NCBI GenBank assembly: GCA_035316325.1
Contig: DATHJB010000075.1
Coordinates: 1-64,000 of the forward strand
Length of the DNA: 64,000 bases
DNA from: Acidimicrobiales bacterium
GTDB lineage: Bacteria; Actinomycetota; Acidimicrobiia; Acidimicrobiales; VFJN01
Direction of reading: 5' to 3'
The notes beneath the pieces are model-generated. The model saw only the letters and a program-made list of their open reading frames with translations, searched no databases and had not been told where the DNA came from. The first letter of the stretch is position 1. Every line of letters begins with the position of its first letter. The translations under genes were made by a program, and so were the position numbers. This document shows positions 49,527 through 57,718 of the stretch, in pieces.

Positions 49527-50804
49527 ATGCAGACGAATAATCGACCAGGGCTGAGGAACGGCGGTTCGTCGGATGCGGCGATCCGCGACATCGCGGCGGG
49601 CAACTCGCGGACGTCGGTGACGTTCCTCCCGGAGCCGGCGCGCCGGGAGCGGTGGCACCTGTTGATCTCGGCCGACGATCACGTCGTCGAGCCGGCGCAC
49701 CTCTTCGAGGGGCGTGTGCCCCGGGCGCTGGCGGACCGGGCGCCGCGGATCGTGGAGACCGATACCGGGGATCAGGAGTGGGTCTACGAGGGGTCGCGGC
49801 AGTCGCAGATGGGCCTCTCGGCGGTCGCCGGTCGCCCGATCTCGGAGTGCACCAACGAGCCGACCCGGTTCGAGCACATGCGCCGAGGTGCGTGGGATCC
49901 GACTGCTCGCGTGGCGGACATGGACACCGACGGGGTCTACGCCTCGGTCAACTTCGCGTCGGCCCTGTGCGGCTTCGCCGGCCAACGCCTCCAGCTGGGG
50001 GTCGATGCCGAATTGGGCCTGGCCGTGCTGCGCGCCTGGAACAGCTGGTTCCTGGAGGAGTGGTCGGGGAGCCACCCCGATCGGTTCATCCCGTGCCAGC
50101 TCCCGTGGCTGGGTGATCCCGACGTGGCCGCGAGTGAGATCCGGGCCAACGCGGCGCGGGGCTACAAGGCCGTCGCTTTCACCGAAGGGCCGCACGAGCT
50201 CGGTCTGCCCAGCCTGCACAGCGGGCACTGGGACCCGTTCTTCGAGGCGTGTGAGGAGACGGGGACCGTCGTGTGCCTCCACGTGGGGTCGTCGTCGACC
50301 ATCCCCACGACCGCCCCGGACGCACCCGGCGACACCATCGCCGCGCTGTTCTTCGGCTACTCGATGTTCTTCACCGTCGACTGGTTGTTCTCGCAGGTGC
50401 CCATCCGGTTCCCGGGGCTGCGGATCGTGATGGCGGAGGGTGGCCTCGGTTGGGTGCCGGGGCTGATGGACCGCCTGGTGCACATGGAGCGCTACCAGCA
50501 GATCTTCGGGTCCTGGGACCGGCGCGGCCCGACACCCCTCGAGGTCCTCCGGCGCAACTTCTACTTCTGCGTCATCGAGGACGCGATGACCCTGCGGATA
50601 GCCGACTCGGTCGGCGTGGACCGGATCCTCGTCGAGTCGGACTACCCGCACCTCGACTCGACGTGGCCCGACACCCAGCCGGTGATGTGGGGCCAGCTGG
50701 GTCGGCTCGCTCCCGATGCCAGGGAGGCGATCGCCTGGCGCAACGCCGCCGCGCTCTTCCGGCACGAGGTGACGCCGGCGCAGGTCGACGCCTTCCTCAC
50801 CTGA
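49527..50804 (+). CDS. Amidohydrolase-2 family metal-dependent hydrolase/decarboxylase
   Basis: The 425-residue TIM-barrel protein has the amidohydrolase_2 features SADDHVVEP (about 47-55; first metal ligand region), a His in VCLHVGSS (about 250-257) and the late Asp in VESDYPHLDSTWP (about 369-381). Relatives include ACMSD- and gamma-resorcylate-type decarboxylases and lactonases. The start ATG 49527 has GGAAGGA upstream, but the regulatory motif at 49532-49546 lies just inside it, so GTG 49617 is a serious alternative. It heads a cotranscribed set with the dehydrogenase and aldolase. Confidence 0.8.
   Translation: MQTNNRPGLRNGGSSDAAIRDIAAGNSRTSVTFLPEPARRERWHLLISADDHVVEPAHLFEGRVPRALADRAPRIVETDTGDQEWVYEGSRQSQMGLSAVAGRPISECTNEPTRFEHMRRGAWDPTARVADMDTDGVYASVNFASALCGFAGQRLQLGVDAELGLAVLRAWNSWFLEEWSGSHPDRFIPCQLPWLGDPDVAASEIRANAARGYKAVAFTEGPHELGLPSLHSGHWDPFFEACEETGTVVCLHVGSSSTIPTTAPDAPGDTIAALFFGYSMFFTVDWLFSQVPIRFPGLRIVMAEGGLGWVPGLMDRLVHMERYQQIFGSWDRRGPTPLEVLRRNFYFCVIEDAMTLRIADSVGVDRILVESDYPHLDSTWPDTQPVMWGQLGRLAPDAREAIAWRNAAALFRHEVTPAQVDAFLT
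49532..49546. promoter_or_regulatory. Cluster motif, copy 1 (GACGAATAATCGACC)
   Basis: This 15-base motif matches copies 2 and 3 at 12 or more positions (consensus GWCNAATARTCGACC). It lies at the start of the amidohydrolase gene, just after the annotated ATG. It may be an IclR operator or hold a -10 element (AATAAT). Confidence 0.55.
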
Positions 50805-50867
50805 CGTGCGTCCCCACACCGGTCCAGTCGGCCCGTTGTGACCGACCCAACGACAAGGAGCCCGGCA

Positions 50868-52334
50868 ATGAGCCGATCTGGAGCACCCCGACACGACTTG
50901 GTGATCGCTGGATCGCGGGTGGCGCCCGACGACGGGCACTACCCCCTGGTGAACCCCGCCACCGAAGAGGTCCTCGCCTACGCGCCGGAGGCCTCCGCCA
51001 CCCAGGTCCGCCAGTCGGTGGGTGCCGCCCGGGAGGCGTTGGGTGCATGGTCGTCGACGTCACCCGGCGAGCGATCCCGGATCCTGAAGCGGACGGCGGA
51101 CCTGCTCGTCGAGCGGACGGACGAGCTGGTCGAGCTCGGCTGTGCCGAGACCGGCGCGACCGAGCCGGTGTTCCGGGGCATGCACGTCGCGGCGACAGCG
51201 GCCCGCTTCCGGCGCTACGCCCGGGCCGCGACCCAACCGCTCGACGGGGTGCTCGATCCGATCTCGATGCCCGACACGATCCTCGGTCCCGGCGGCTACG
51301 TGTCGGCGGTGACGGTGCGCCAGCCGGTCGGCGTCGTCGGGGCGATCACCTCGTACAACAACCCCCTGGCCAACACGGCGGGGAAGCTGGCGCCGGCGCT
51401 GGCGATGGGCAACACCGTCGTGGTCAAGCCGGCTCCCCAGGATCCGCTGTGCGTGCTCATGCTCGCCGACCTCCTTGCCGAGGCCGGACTCCCCGCCGGG
51501 GTCTGCAGCGTCGTCACGGGCTCCGGGCCGGAGGTGGGCGCCGCACTCGTGGACGCCGACGTGGACATGGTCTCCTTCACCGGCAGCTCCGAGGTGGGCG
51601 CCCGCATCGCCGGGAACGCCGGGCCCCAGATGAAGCGGCAGCTCATGGAGCTCGGCGGGAAGGGGGCGGCCATCGTCACCGACGACGCCGACCTGGCCTC
51701 GGCTGTGCGGGGCATCGAGACGGTGTGGACGTTCTACAGCGGGCAGATCTGCACGGCACCGACCCGGGTGGTGGCGGACAGGGCCGTGGCCGGCGAGCTC
51801 GTCGAGCGGCTGGCGAAGCGGGCGGCCGAGCTCGGTGTCGGCGACCCCCGCGACTCGGCGAACGACGTCGGGCCGGTCATCTCGGCTGCTCATCGTGAGC
51901 GGGTGGAGCGCTTCGTCCGGCTCGGCCGCGAGGAAGGGGCGAGCCTCGTCGCCGGCGGTGCCCGTCCCCAGCTCGAGCGGGGCTTCTACGTGGCGCCGAC
52001 GCTGTTCGTGGACGTCACGAACGACATGGCGATCGCTCGGGAAGAGGTCTTCGGGCCCGTCGTCGTCGTCATCGCCGTGGACGGCGACGAGGAGGCGATC
52101 GGCGTCGCCAACGACTCCGACTACGGGTTGATCGACTACGTGTGGAGCGCCGACGTCCGACGGGCGCAGCGGATCGGCCGTCGGCTGCGCGCCGGCGGGG
52201 TGCAGATCAACAGTGCGGTCCGGCACATGGAGGCGCCTTTCGGCGGGTTCAAGCGCTCGGGGATCGGGCGCGACTGCGGCGACTTCGCGATGACGGCCTA
52301 CAGCGAGCTGCAGTCGCTCACGTGGGTGTCGTGA
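50868..52334 (+). CDS. NAD(P)-dependent aldehyde dehydrogenase
   Basis: The 488-residue enzyme has SYNNPLANTAGKLAPALAMGN (about 164-184; the Asn at the oxyanion site), the cofactor loop FTGSSEVGARI (about 237-247), the general-base Glu in MELGGKGA (about 261-268) and the catalytic Cys in SGQICTAP (about 293-300). It oxidises an aldehyde to the acid. The start ATG 50868 has GGAG seven bases upstream. Its stop overlaps the aldolase start, so the two are coupled. The substrate is set by the cluster and unknown. Confidence 0.9.
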   Translation: MSRSGAPRHDLVIAGSRVAPDDGHYPLVNPATEEVLAYAPEASATQVRQSVGAAREALGAWSSTSPGERSRILKRTADLLVERTDELVELGCAETGATEPVFRGMHVAATAARFRRYARAATQPLDGVLDPISMPDTILGPGGYVSAVTVRQPVGVVGAITSYNNPLANTAGKLAPALAMGNTVVVKPAPQDPLCVLMLADLLAEAGLPAGVCSVVTGSGPEVGAALVDADVDMVSFTGSSEVGARIAGNAGPQMKRQLMELGGKGAAIVTDDADLASAVRGIETVWTFYSGQICTAPTRVVADRAVAGELVERLAKRAAELGVGDPRDSANDVGPVISAAHRERVERFVRLGREEGASLVAGGARPQLERGFYVAPTLFVDVTNDMAIAREEVFGPVVVVIAVDGDEEAIGVANDSDYGLIDYVWSADVRRAQRIGRRLRAGGVQINSAVRHMEAPFGGFKRSGIGRDCGDFAMTAYSELQSLTWVS

Positions 52335-53053
52335 CGGTGCAGGCGCCCGCCGACGAGGAGTCGCTCCGGTTCACGGTCGCCGCCGCCCGGAGGATGCTGG
52401 GCCGTTCCGGGTGCGACAGCGGGGTGGCAGGCCACGTGTCGGCCCGCGTCGACGGAGAGGATGCCTTCTGGGTCTCGGCCTTCGAGTACTGCGACGAGAC
52501 GCGCCCCGAGACCCTCGTGAAGTCGTCCTTCGACCTCGAGAGGGTCGCCGGCGATCGGGATCCGTCGCCTGCCGTCGAGTTCCACGCCGCGATCTACCGG
52601 GCCCGTCCCGACGTCCGGTCCGTCATCCACACCCACTCCCATTGGGTGTCGGTGCTGGCGACGACCGGGCGGACGGTCGGCCTCTACAACGTCGGGGCCG
52701 TCCTCTTCGATGACGACCAGGTCTTCGTCGAGGACGACGGCTCGACGCCACCGGTCCACGGGCCGCGACTCGCGAAGCTGCTCGGTGACCGGCGGGTGCT
52801 GATCATCCGCAACCACGGGGCGATTATCGCCTCGCAGTCGGTCGAGCGAGCCGCGATCGAGGCGATCACACTCGAGGAGACCGCGCGCTATGACCTCGAA
52901 GCGAGGTCGGTGGGCGGTGAGGAGCTCACGTCCGCCTACGTGGCGCTCACCCGACCGGAGTACGAGCGCTACTACCTGCCGCACATGTGGGCGGCGAACC
53001 TGCGACGCCTCCGCCGGACCGATCCGGACCTGTTCGGCGACGGCCTCCCTTGA
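52331..53053 (+). CDS. Class II aldolase/adducin family protein
   Basis: The 240-residue protein has the metal-binding motif VIHTHSHWVS (His pair about 100-102) and RNHGAIIAS (third His about 160), as in class II aldolases and the related aromatic-acid decarboxylases. The N-terminal Gly-rich GRSGCDSGVAGHVSARV loop binds the phosphate or carboxylate of the substrate. The start GTG 52331 overlaps the dehydrogenase stop as GTGA. Family members cleave C-C bonds of hydroxy-acids or decarboxylate dihydroxyaryl acids; which applies here is open. Confidence 0.85.
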   Translation: MTVQAPADEESLRFTVAAARRMLGRSGCDSGVAGHVSARVDGEDAFWVSAFEYCDETRPETLVKSSFDLERVAGDRDPSPAVEFHAAIYRARPDVRSVIHTHSHWVSVLATTGRTVGLYNVGAVLFDDDQVFVEDDGSTPPVHGPRLAKLLGDRRVLIIRNHGAIIASQSVERAAIEAITLEETARYDLEARSVGGEELTSAYVALTRPEYERYYLPHMWAANLRRLRRTDPDLFGDGLP

Positions 53054-53078
53054 CACGACCTGCTCCGCCGAGCACTAT

Positions 53079-53090
53079 CGCCCTAGGGCG
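53079..53090. repeat. Perfect 12-bp palindrome
   Basis: CGCCCTAGGGCG is a perfect palindrome between the aldolase gene and the P450 gene. It may be part of a terminator or a binding site; no T-tract follows. Confidence 0.5.
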
Positions 53091-53106
53091 GCTATTCGCC
53101 TGCATG

Positions 53107-53121
53107 GACTAATAGTCGACC
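53107..53121. promoter_or_regulatory. Cluster motif, copy 2 (GACTAATAGTCGACC)
   Basis: Copy 2 lies 15 bases before the P450 ATG. Its core GACTA-A-TAGTC is a perfect 11-bp palindrome, consistent with a dimeric repressor site. Confidence 0.6.
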
Positions 53122-53136
53122 AGAGGCGGTTCGCGA

Positions 53137-54261
53137 ATGTCCACCAAGGGTCCGTCATCCGTTCTCGGTGAGCTCGACGTCGACCACGACGGCTTGACCG
53201 CCGGGTTCGACCTCTACGGCTCCACCTACCTGTCGGATCCGATGCGGGTGCTCGGGCAGGTCCGCTCACTCGGGGGGCGCTACGCCGTCGGCCGGGGCTG
53301 GCTGGCCGTGTTCGACGAGGACCTGATCGCGGCCGGCTTCCGGGACGAGCGCCTCCGGGTTCCGAGCCTCCCCGATCTCGGCTTCGTCGGCCACCAGTTC
53401 GACACGATCACGGCCTTCCACGACTCCCTCATCTCCCCGCGGTCGGGCAGCGTGCACCGTGCAGGCCGCTCCAAGCTCTCGAAGGTCGTGGCCGACATGG
53501 CGGCCGGCGGTGTGGACGCCATCGTGGACGAGCTGGACCAACGGCTCTCGTCCGCCGCCGACTCGTCGCAGCCCATCGGCCTCTACCCCGAGGTCGTGCT
53601 CCCTTCCGTGGCTGCCGCCGCCTGCCGGTTCCTGGTCCTCGACACGGGCCACGCCGACGGGCTCGCGGACGTGATGCCGTGGCTCAACGCCTCCTTCACG
53701 TTTCGGGTGGGCAGGGAGCACGAGGCCATCAGTGCCGGCATCCGGCGCTACCACGAGCTGGTGGCGGCCATGGGCTCCGAGGTCGAGCACACGGTCCTCG
53801 AACAGGTGCTCCTCGGCGGGTTCGAGACGACCGCGGCGGGCATCACCAACGCCTGGGCCGTCCTGCGAACCAGCCCGGACAGCTCCCGGCGGGTGCCGCC
53901 GACGGTCGATGAGATCGCCGCGGCGGTCAGCGCCGAGCCGCCCCTGGCCGGAGCGTTCCGGTACGCGTCGACGTCCGTCCAGCTGGGTGAGATCGACGTC
54001 GAGCAGGGCACCCTCGTGTACCTCGCCGTGCCGGTGCCGGACGGCCGGAACCTGCCGCTGTCGAGCCACACCGTCTTCGGGGGTGGGCACCACCGCTGCG
54101 TCGGTCGGTTCCTGGGTGCCGCCGAAGTGGAGGCGAGCCTGCAGTTCCTGCTCGGCGGCGCCTGGCAGATCGACTTCGTCGGCGATCCGCCCCTGTCGCC
54201 GAACGCGATCGGCACCCGGGCGATGCAACCCATCGTGACGGTCACCCGAGGCCGGCGATGA
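53137..54261 (+). CDS. Cytochrome P450 lacking the ExxR motif
   Basis: The 374-residue protein is a P450: I-helix GGFETTAAGITNA (about 226-238, with the Gly-x-Glu-Thr-Thr proton relay) and heme loop FGGGHHRCVGRFLG with Cys about 321. The K-helix ExxR motif, nearly universal in P450s, is absent: the segment before EPPLAGAFRYAS reads EIAAAVSA, with no Arg at the expected place. It is also about 30 residues short. It likely monooxygenates a cluster substrate, if it folds and holds heme. The start ATG 53137 lies 15 bases after a cluster motif copy. The next gene overlaps as ATGA. Confidence 0.8.
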   Translation: MSTKGPSSVLGELDVDHDGLTAGFDLYGSTYLSDPMRVLGQVRSLGGRYAVGRGWLAVFDEDLIAAGFRDERLRVPSLPDLGFVGHQFDTITAFHDSLISPRSGSVHRAGRSKLSKVVADMAAGGVDAIVDELDQRLSSAADSSQPIGLYPEVVLPSVAAAACRFLVLDTGHADGLADVMPWLNASFTFRVGREHEAISAGIRRYHELVAAMGSEVEHTVLEQVLLGGFETTAAGITNAWAVLRTSPDSSRRVPPTVDEIAAAVSAEPPLAGAFRYASTSVQLGEIDVEQGTLVYLAVPVPDGRNLPLSSHTVFGGGHHRCVGRFLGAAEVEASLQFLLGGAWQIDFVGDPPLSPNAIGTRAMQPIVTVTRGRR

Positions 54262-54782
54262 ACGCCACCGACGATCCCGCGCTCGAGATCGCACACCGCC
54301 ACCGGAGAGAGATCGCCCGCATCATCCGGGCCTACGCCCACGATGTCGACCGGCGTGACTACGACCACCTGGGCACCCTGCTCAGCGACGAAGCGGAGCT
54401 CGTCGTGGAGGTGGCCGGGGCACCACTGGTCACCATCGCCGGAGCCGATCGGATCACCGACGCCATCCGAGCAGGCCACCGGAGATGCGTCGCCACCTCA
54501 CACCTGCTCGGGCAGATCTCGATCGACGTCGACGGCGACGGCGACGTGGCGACGGCCGAGTCCTACTGCCACGCCCACCACCTCGACGTCGACGCTCCCG
54601 GCGTCGCCCGGGTGATGGTGCTGCGCTACCTGGACCGCTTCGAGCGCACGGACCGGTGGCGGATCCGCCGTCGACACCTCGTCACCGACTGGACCGAGTA
54701 CCGCCTGACCAGCCCACCCGATCGGCCCGACCCGGACGGGCCCCGACCTTGGAGCGCTCATGCACTTCGTCCCCATCGGTGA
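54258..54782 (+). CDS. NTF2-like (SnoaL-type) protein
   Basis: The 174-residue protein has a cone-shaped NTF2 fold pattern: IARIIRAYAHDVDRRDYDHLGTLLSDEAEL (about 19-48), a central SHLLGQISIDVDGD and the final DRWRIRRRHLVTDW. Such proteins serve as small isomerases, hydratases or as beta-subunit-like partners of oxygenases. The ATG overlaps the P450 stop by four bases, suggesting a partner for it or for the following dioxygenase. Its last 23 bases overlap the dioxygenase gene. Confidence 0.8.
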   Translation: MNATDDPALEIAHRHRREIARIIRAYAHDVDRRDYDHLGTLLSDEAELVVEVAGAPLVTIAGADRITDAIRAGHRRCVATSHLLGQISIDVDGDGDVATAESYCHAHHLDVDAPGVARVMVLRYLDRFERTDRWRIRRRHLVTDWTEYRLTSPPDRPDPDGPRPWSAHALRPHR

Positions 54783-55653
54783 GGCCTTCGGGGCCCAGAT
54801 CGTCGACGCCGACCTCCGAGGCCCGCTCGACGTCCCGACCGCCGAGGCCCTGCGCGATGCGCTCGGCACCCACCACCTGCTGGTGCTGCGTGGCCAGGGC
54901 CTCCAGCCCGCGGACCAGGTCCGGATCATGGAGGCCGCATCGGGCCCGGTGCTCGACGAGCGCGCCGACGGCAGCCTCCACAGCTTCGTGTCCAACGCCG
55001 ACCCCGATGCTCTCGTGCGGGGCGACAACCGCTTCCCGTTCCACTCCGACTTCGGCTTCACCCCGGAGCCCCTCTGGGCCCTCTCCCTGTACGGCATCCA
55101 CGTCGTTCCCGGGGCCGACACGTTCTTCGCCGACACCGTCGCCGCGGCCGCCGCCCTCGACGAGCCGACGCGCGCCAAGGTGGCCGAGCTCACCGTGACC
55201 CAGATGTACAGCTTCGACATCTCCTACGACCGCGACCACCGGCTGCGGCTGGCCGACATCGGGGAGGACGCCGATCCGTCCACCTACCCACGGGGGTCGT
55301 ACCCGGTGCTGGGTCGGCACCCCCGGCTCGAGGTCGCCTACCTCCGGGTCTCCGAGCAGCAGTCGAGCCACATCGACGGGCTCGACGAGTGCGAGAGCGA
55401 AGCCGTCATCGCCGAGCTGTTCGAGCACATGTACAGCGATCGGTTCACCTACGTCCACCGCTGGGAGCCCGACGACCTGGTGATCTGGGACAACCTGGCG
55501 GTCCAGCACGGACGGGCCGCCTTTCCCGTCGCCCGGCACCGCCTCCTCCGGCGAGTCACCTGCTCGCCGCTGACGTTCGCCGAGATCATGGCCGACATCG
55601 TCGTCCCTGACGGGTTCGGCGCCAAGGCCGTGATCGGTGGTGGAACGCCCTGA
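54760..55653 (+). CDS. TauD/TfdA-type Fe(II)/2-oxoglutarate dioxygenase
   Basis: The 297-residue enzyme has the HxD motif in FPFHSDFGF (about 94-98), the distal His in AVQHGRAAF (about 249) and an Arg in RRV (about 266) that would bind 2-oxoglutarate. It would hydroxylate or cleave a small acid using O2 and 2-oxoglutarate. The start ATG 54760 has GGAG five bases upstream. It closes the P450-NTF2-dioxygenase unit and converges on the IclR gene. Confidence 0.85.
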   Translation: MHFVPIGEAFGAQIVDADLRGPLDVPTAEALRDALGTHHLLVLRGQGLQPADQVRIMEAASGPVLDERADGSLHSFVSNADPDALVRGDNRFPFHSDFGFTPEPLWALSLYGIHVVPGADTFFADTVAAAAALDEPTRAKVAELTVTQMYSFDISYDRDHRLRLADIGEDADPSTYPRGSYPVLGRHPRLEVAYLRVSEQQSSHIDGLDECESEAVIAELFEHMYSDRFTYVHRWEPDDLVIWDNLAVQHGRAAFPVARHRLLRRVTCSPLTFAEIMADIVVPDGFGAKAVIGGGTP

Positions 55654-55689
55654 GAGCCACCGGCGGCAGCCGCACGACGCTGCCCCGGT

Positions 55690-56622
55690 TCAGCGGCGGC
55701 GCACCTCGGTGGCGACCGCCGCGGCGGCTGACTGGAGGCACTCCGCGGCCTCCACCACCTCGGCGCCGGTGAGCGTGTCGCCCGTCCAGTTCGCGGAGAG
55801 GGCCAGCGGTTCGCGCAGCGGCGCCGAGAGGACCGGCGCCTGGATCTGCCCGACCTGGTACCGGTGCCGGGGCTTCACCTCCTCGAGGAAGTACGGCACG
55901 TCGTTGAGTCGGGCCGCTGCCAGGCGCTTGTGGTCGGTCGGATCGACCACCCGTGCGGACCCGCGCAGCTTGTTCTGGACGGGTTCCAGCTCGTGGCCGC
56001 TCGGGAGATCGAGCGTCACGATGTACCCGCGTCGGCGTGCACCTTCCACGACGCGCTGCATGGTGCGGAGCGCATCCGGCGTGAGGGGCGGGTTGGCCGA
56101 TCGGAGCCAGGCGTCCCACTGCGAGGCGTCGGTCCAGGCCACGTGCACTGCCCCGTACGGGGGGTTGAAGGGCACCCGCACGCCCACGCGCAGGACGCCG
56201 CCGAACAGGTTGGTCTGTCCGATCACGTCGAGGATGACGATCTGGTCCTCGATCACCGTCGTCACGTTGATGGGGGATCCGATCTGCGCCGCTACGCGAC
56301 GGATGGTGTCGTGGGCAGGTTCGAGATCGGGGAAGCGGGCCTGAGCCGCCCGGCTCGCGGTCACGAAGGCCGGCCCCAATCGGAAGTCCCTCCGGGTCGG
56401 ATGCTGGATGAGGTAGCCGGCCTGGGTCAGCGTGATGAGGATCGCCAGGCAGGTGCTCTTCGTCATCGCGAGCGTCCGAGCCAGCTCCGAGGCGCCGAAG
56501 CTCCGGTCCGGGTACCGGGCGAGGTGCTCGATGATCGTCACCACCCGGACGGTCGGGTTCGACGGTGAGTCGGCCCACCACTGTGTGGCTTCGGTCGTCG
56601 GGGTTTGGCGCTTCACATCCAT
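55690..56622 (-). CDS. IclR-family transcriptional regulator
   Basis: The 310-residue protein has an N-terminal winged helix (VRVVTIIEHLARYPDRSFGASELARTLAMTKSTCLAILITL, about 25-65) and a C-terminal effector domain with GAFxA-like patterns (IGSPINVTTVIEDQIVILDVIG, about 110-131; YGAVHVAW). IclR proteins control catabolic operons in response to pathway metabolites. The start ATG 56622 is used; GTG 56661 extends it. It faces the SDR gene across a region that contains cluster motif copy 3, and is the likely regulator of the cluster. Confidence 0.85.
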   Translation of the reverse strand: MDVKRQTPTTEATQWWADSPSNPTVRVVTIIEHLARYPDRSFGASELARTLAMTKSTCLAILITLTQAGYLIQHPTRRDFRLGPAFVTASRAAQARFPDLEPAHDTIRRVAAQIGSPINVTTVIEDQIVILDVIGQTNLFGGVLRVGVRVPFNPPYGAVHVAWTDASQWDAWLRSANPPLTPDALRTMQRVVEGARRRGYIVTLDLPSGHELEPVQNKLRGSARVVDPTDHKRLAAARLNDVPYFLEEVKPRHRYQVGQIQAPVLSAPLREPLALSANWTGDTLTGAEVVEAAECLQSAAAAVATEVRRR

Positions 56623-56727
56623 GGCGATTTGGCGATCGTACTGCCGCGATCCGCCGATCACCGCAGGCCAGCGGACATCCCCGTACTCGTTGACCGCAGC
56701 TTCGTCGGAGTGTTATACGTACACCCG

Positions 56728-56742
56728 GTCAAATAATCGACC
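56728..56742. promoter_or_regulatory. Cluster motif, copy 3 (GTCAAATAATCGACC)
   Basis: Copy 3 lies between the divergent IclR and SDR genes, 105 bp from the first and 76 bp from the second start. It could control both. Confidence 0.55.
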
Positions 56743-56818
56743 GAGGGGGGAGTGTTGACGTGAGTGAGCGAGGTCCGGCACGTCCGGGCGGGGACCGCGG
56801 CGTCGGGCGGCGTCGGCG

Positions 56819-57580
56819 GTGAGCACCTTGCCGCTGACCGGGACGCTGGCGGTGGTCACCGGCGCCTCCCGGGGGATCGGGGCGGCGACGGCCGTCCGGC
56901 TCCACGGCCTGGGATCTCACGTCGTCCTCGTCGGCCGAGACGCTGACGCGCTCGGTCGCGTCGAGGCGAGCCTCGGATCGTGCTGTTCGTCGCTCGTCGC
57001 CGACCTGTCGGCGCCTGGCGCAGGAGCCGCCGTCATCGACCAGGTCGTGCAGCATCGAGGCGGTGTCGACATCCTCGTCAACAACGCCGGTGTGTCCGTC
57101 CTGGAACCCGTCGAGGACGGGGACCCGGCGGCGTGGCGGACGATGCTGGAGACGAACCTGGGGGCGGCCATGGAGTGCACACACGCCGCGCTCCCACATC
57201 TGCTCCTCGCGGCCACCACCGGCAGCCGCAGGGTGGCCGACGTCGTGGCCATCAGCTCGGTGGCAGCCCGTCGGCCGCGCAAGTACGCAGCCGCCTACAG
57301 CGCGACCAAGGCCGGGGTCAACGCCTTCTTCGAAGCACTCCGGCAGGAGGTGTCGGGCCGCAGCGTGCGCATCTCCACGATCGAAGCCGGTGCCGTGGAC
57401 ACCACGTTGAACCGGCACACGCGGCCCGCGGTCCTGCAGGAGCTGAAGAGGGACGCAGGCCCGTGGGAACCGCTGCGTCCCGCCGACGTGGCCGACGCGG
57501 TCGCAACGGCGGTGACGGCCCCTCGACACGCGTCCTACAGCCAGACCCTGCTCCGACCGACGGGCGATGCACGGCCCTGA
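56819..57580 (+). CDS. Short-chain dehydrogenase/reductase
   Basis: The 253-residue classical SDR has the cofactor glycines TGASRGIG (about 13-20), NNAG (about 88-91), the catalytic Ser in ISSVA (about 142-146) and YSATK (about 158-162). It oxidises a hydroxyl or reduces a keto group with NAD(P). The start GTG 56819 is the first start codon of the open frame. It is followed after 138 bp by the transporter operon. Confidence 0.9.
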   Translation: MSTLPLTGTLAVVTGASRGIGAATAVRLHGLGSHVVLVGRDADALGRVEASLGSCCSSLVADLSAPGAGAAVIDQVVQHRGGVDILVNNAGVSVLEPVEDGDPAAWRTMLETNLGAAMECTHAALPHLLLAATTGSRRVADVVAISSVAARRPRKYAAAYSATKAGVNAFFEALRQEVSGRSVRISTIEAGAVDTTLNRHTRPAVLQELKRDAGPWEPLRPADVADAVATAVTAPRHASYSQTLLRPTGDARP

Positions 57581-57614
57581 CACCAGAACCTGACGGGGTC
57601 ATCACACCTCCGGC

Positions 57615-57630
57615 TTGACGACCTGTCAGA
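57615..57630. promoter_or_regulatory. Upstream copy of a tandem operator-like motif
   Basis: TTGACGACCTGTCAGA matches the motif at 57649-57664 at 13 of 16 bases. The two start 34 bp apart, about three helical turns. Confidence 0.4.
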
Positions 57631-57647
57631 TGGGGGGCATCTTCAGA

Positions 57648-57664
57648 TCTGACGATGTGTCAGA
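57648..57664. promoter_or_regulatory. Perfect inverted repeat TCTGAC-N5-GTCAGA before the transporter operon
   Basis: A perfect 6-bp inverted repeat with a 5-bp spacer, 54 bp before the start of the substrate-binding protein gene. With the copy at 57615 it looks like a two-site operator for an unidentified dimeric regulator. Confidence 0.5.
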
Positions 57665-57718
57665 ACCCGGGGCGGGAGCTCTCGTCGAGCTTCCCGCTGC
57701 GACAGCGAAGGGATCGAC

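Noticed and set aside
53079-53090. Palindrome CGCCCTAGGGCG as the IclR operator
   Set aside because: It occurs only once, whereas the 15-base motif recurs at three loci; it is kept only as a palindrome feature.
53137-54261. P450 as a pseudogene
   Set aside because: The frame is intact, heme loop and I-helix are well kept, and both neighbours overlap it in coupled fashion, which argues for a functional gene.
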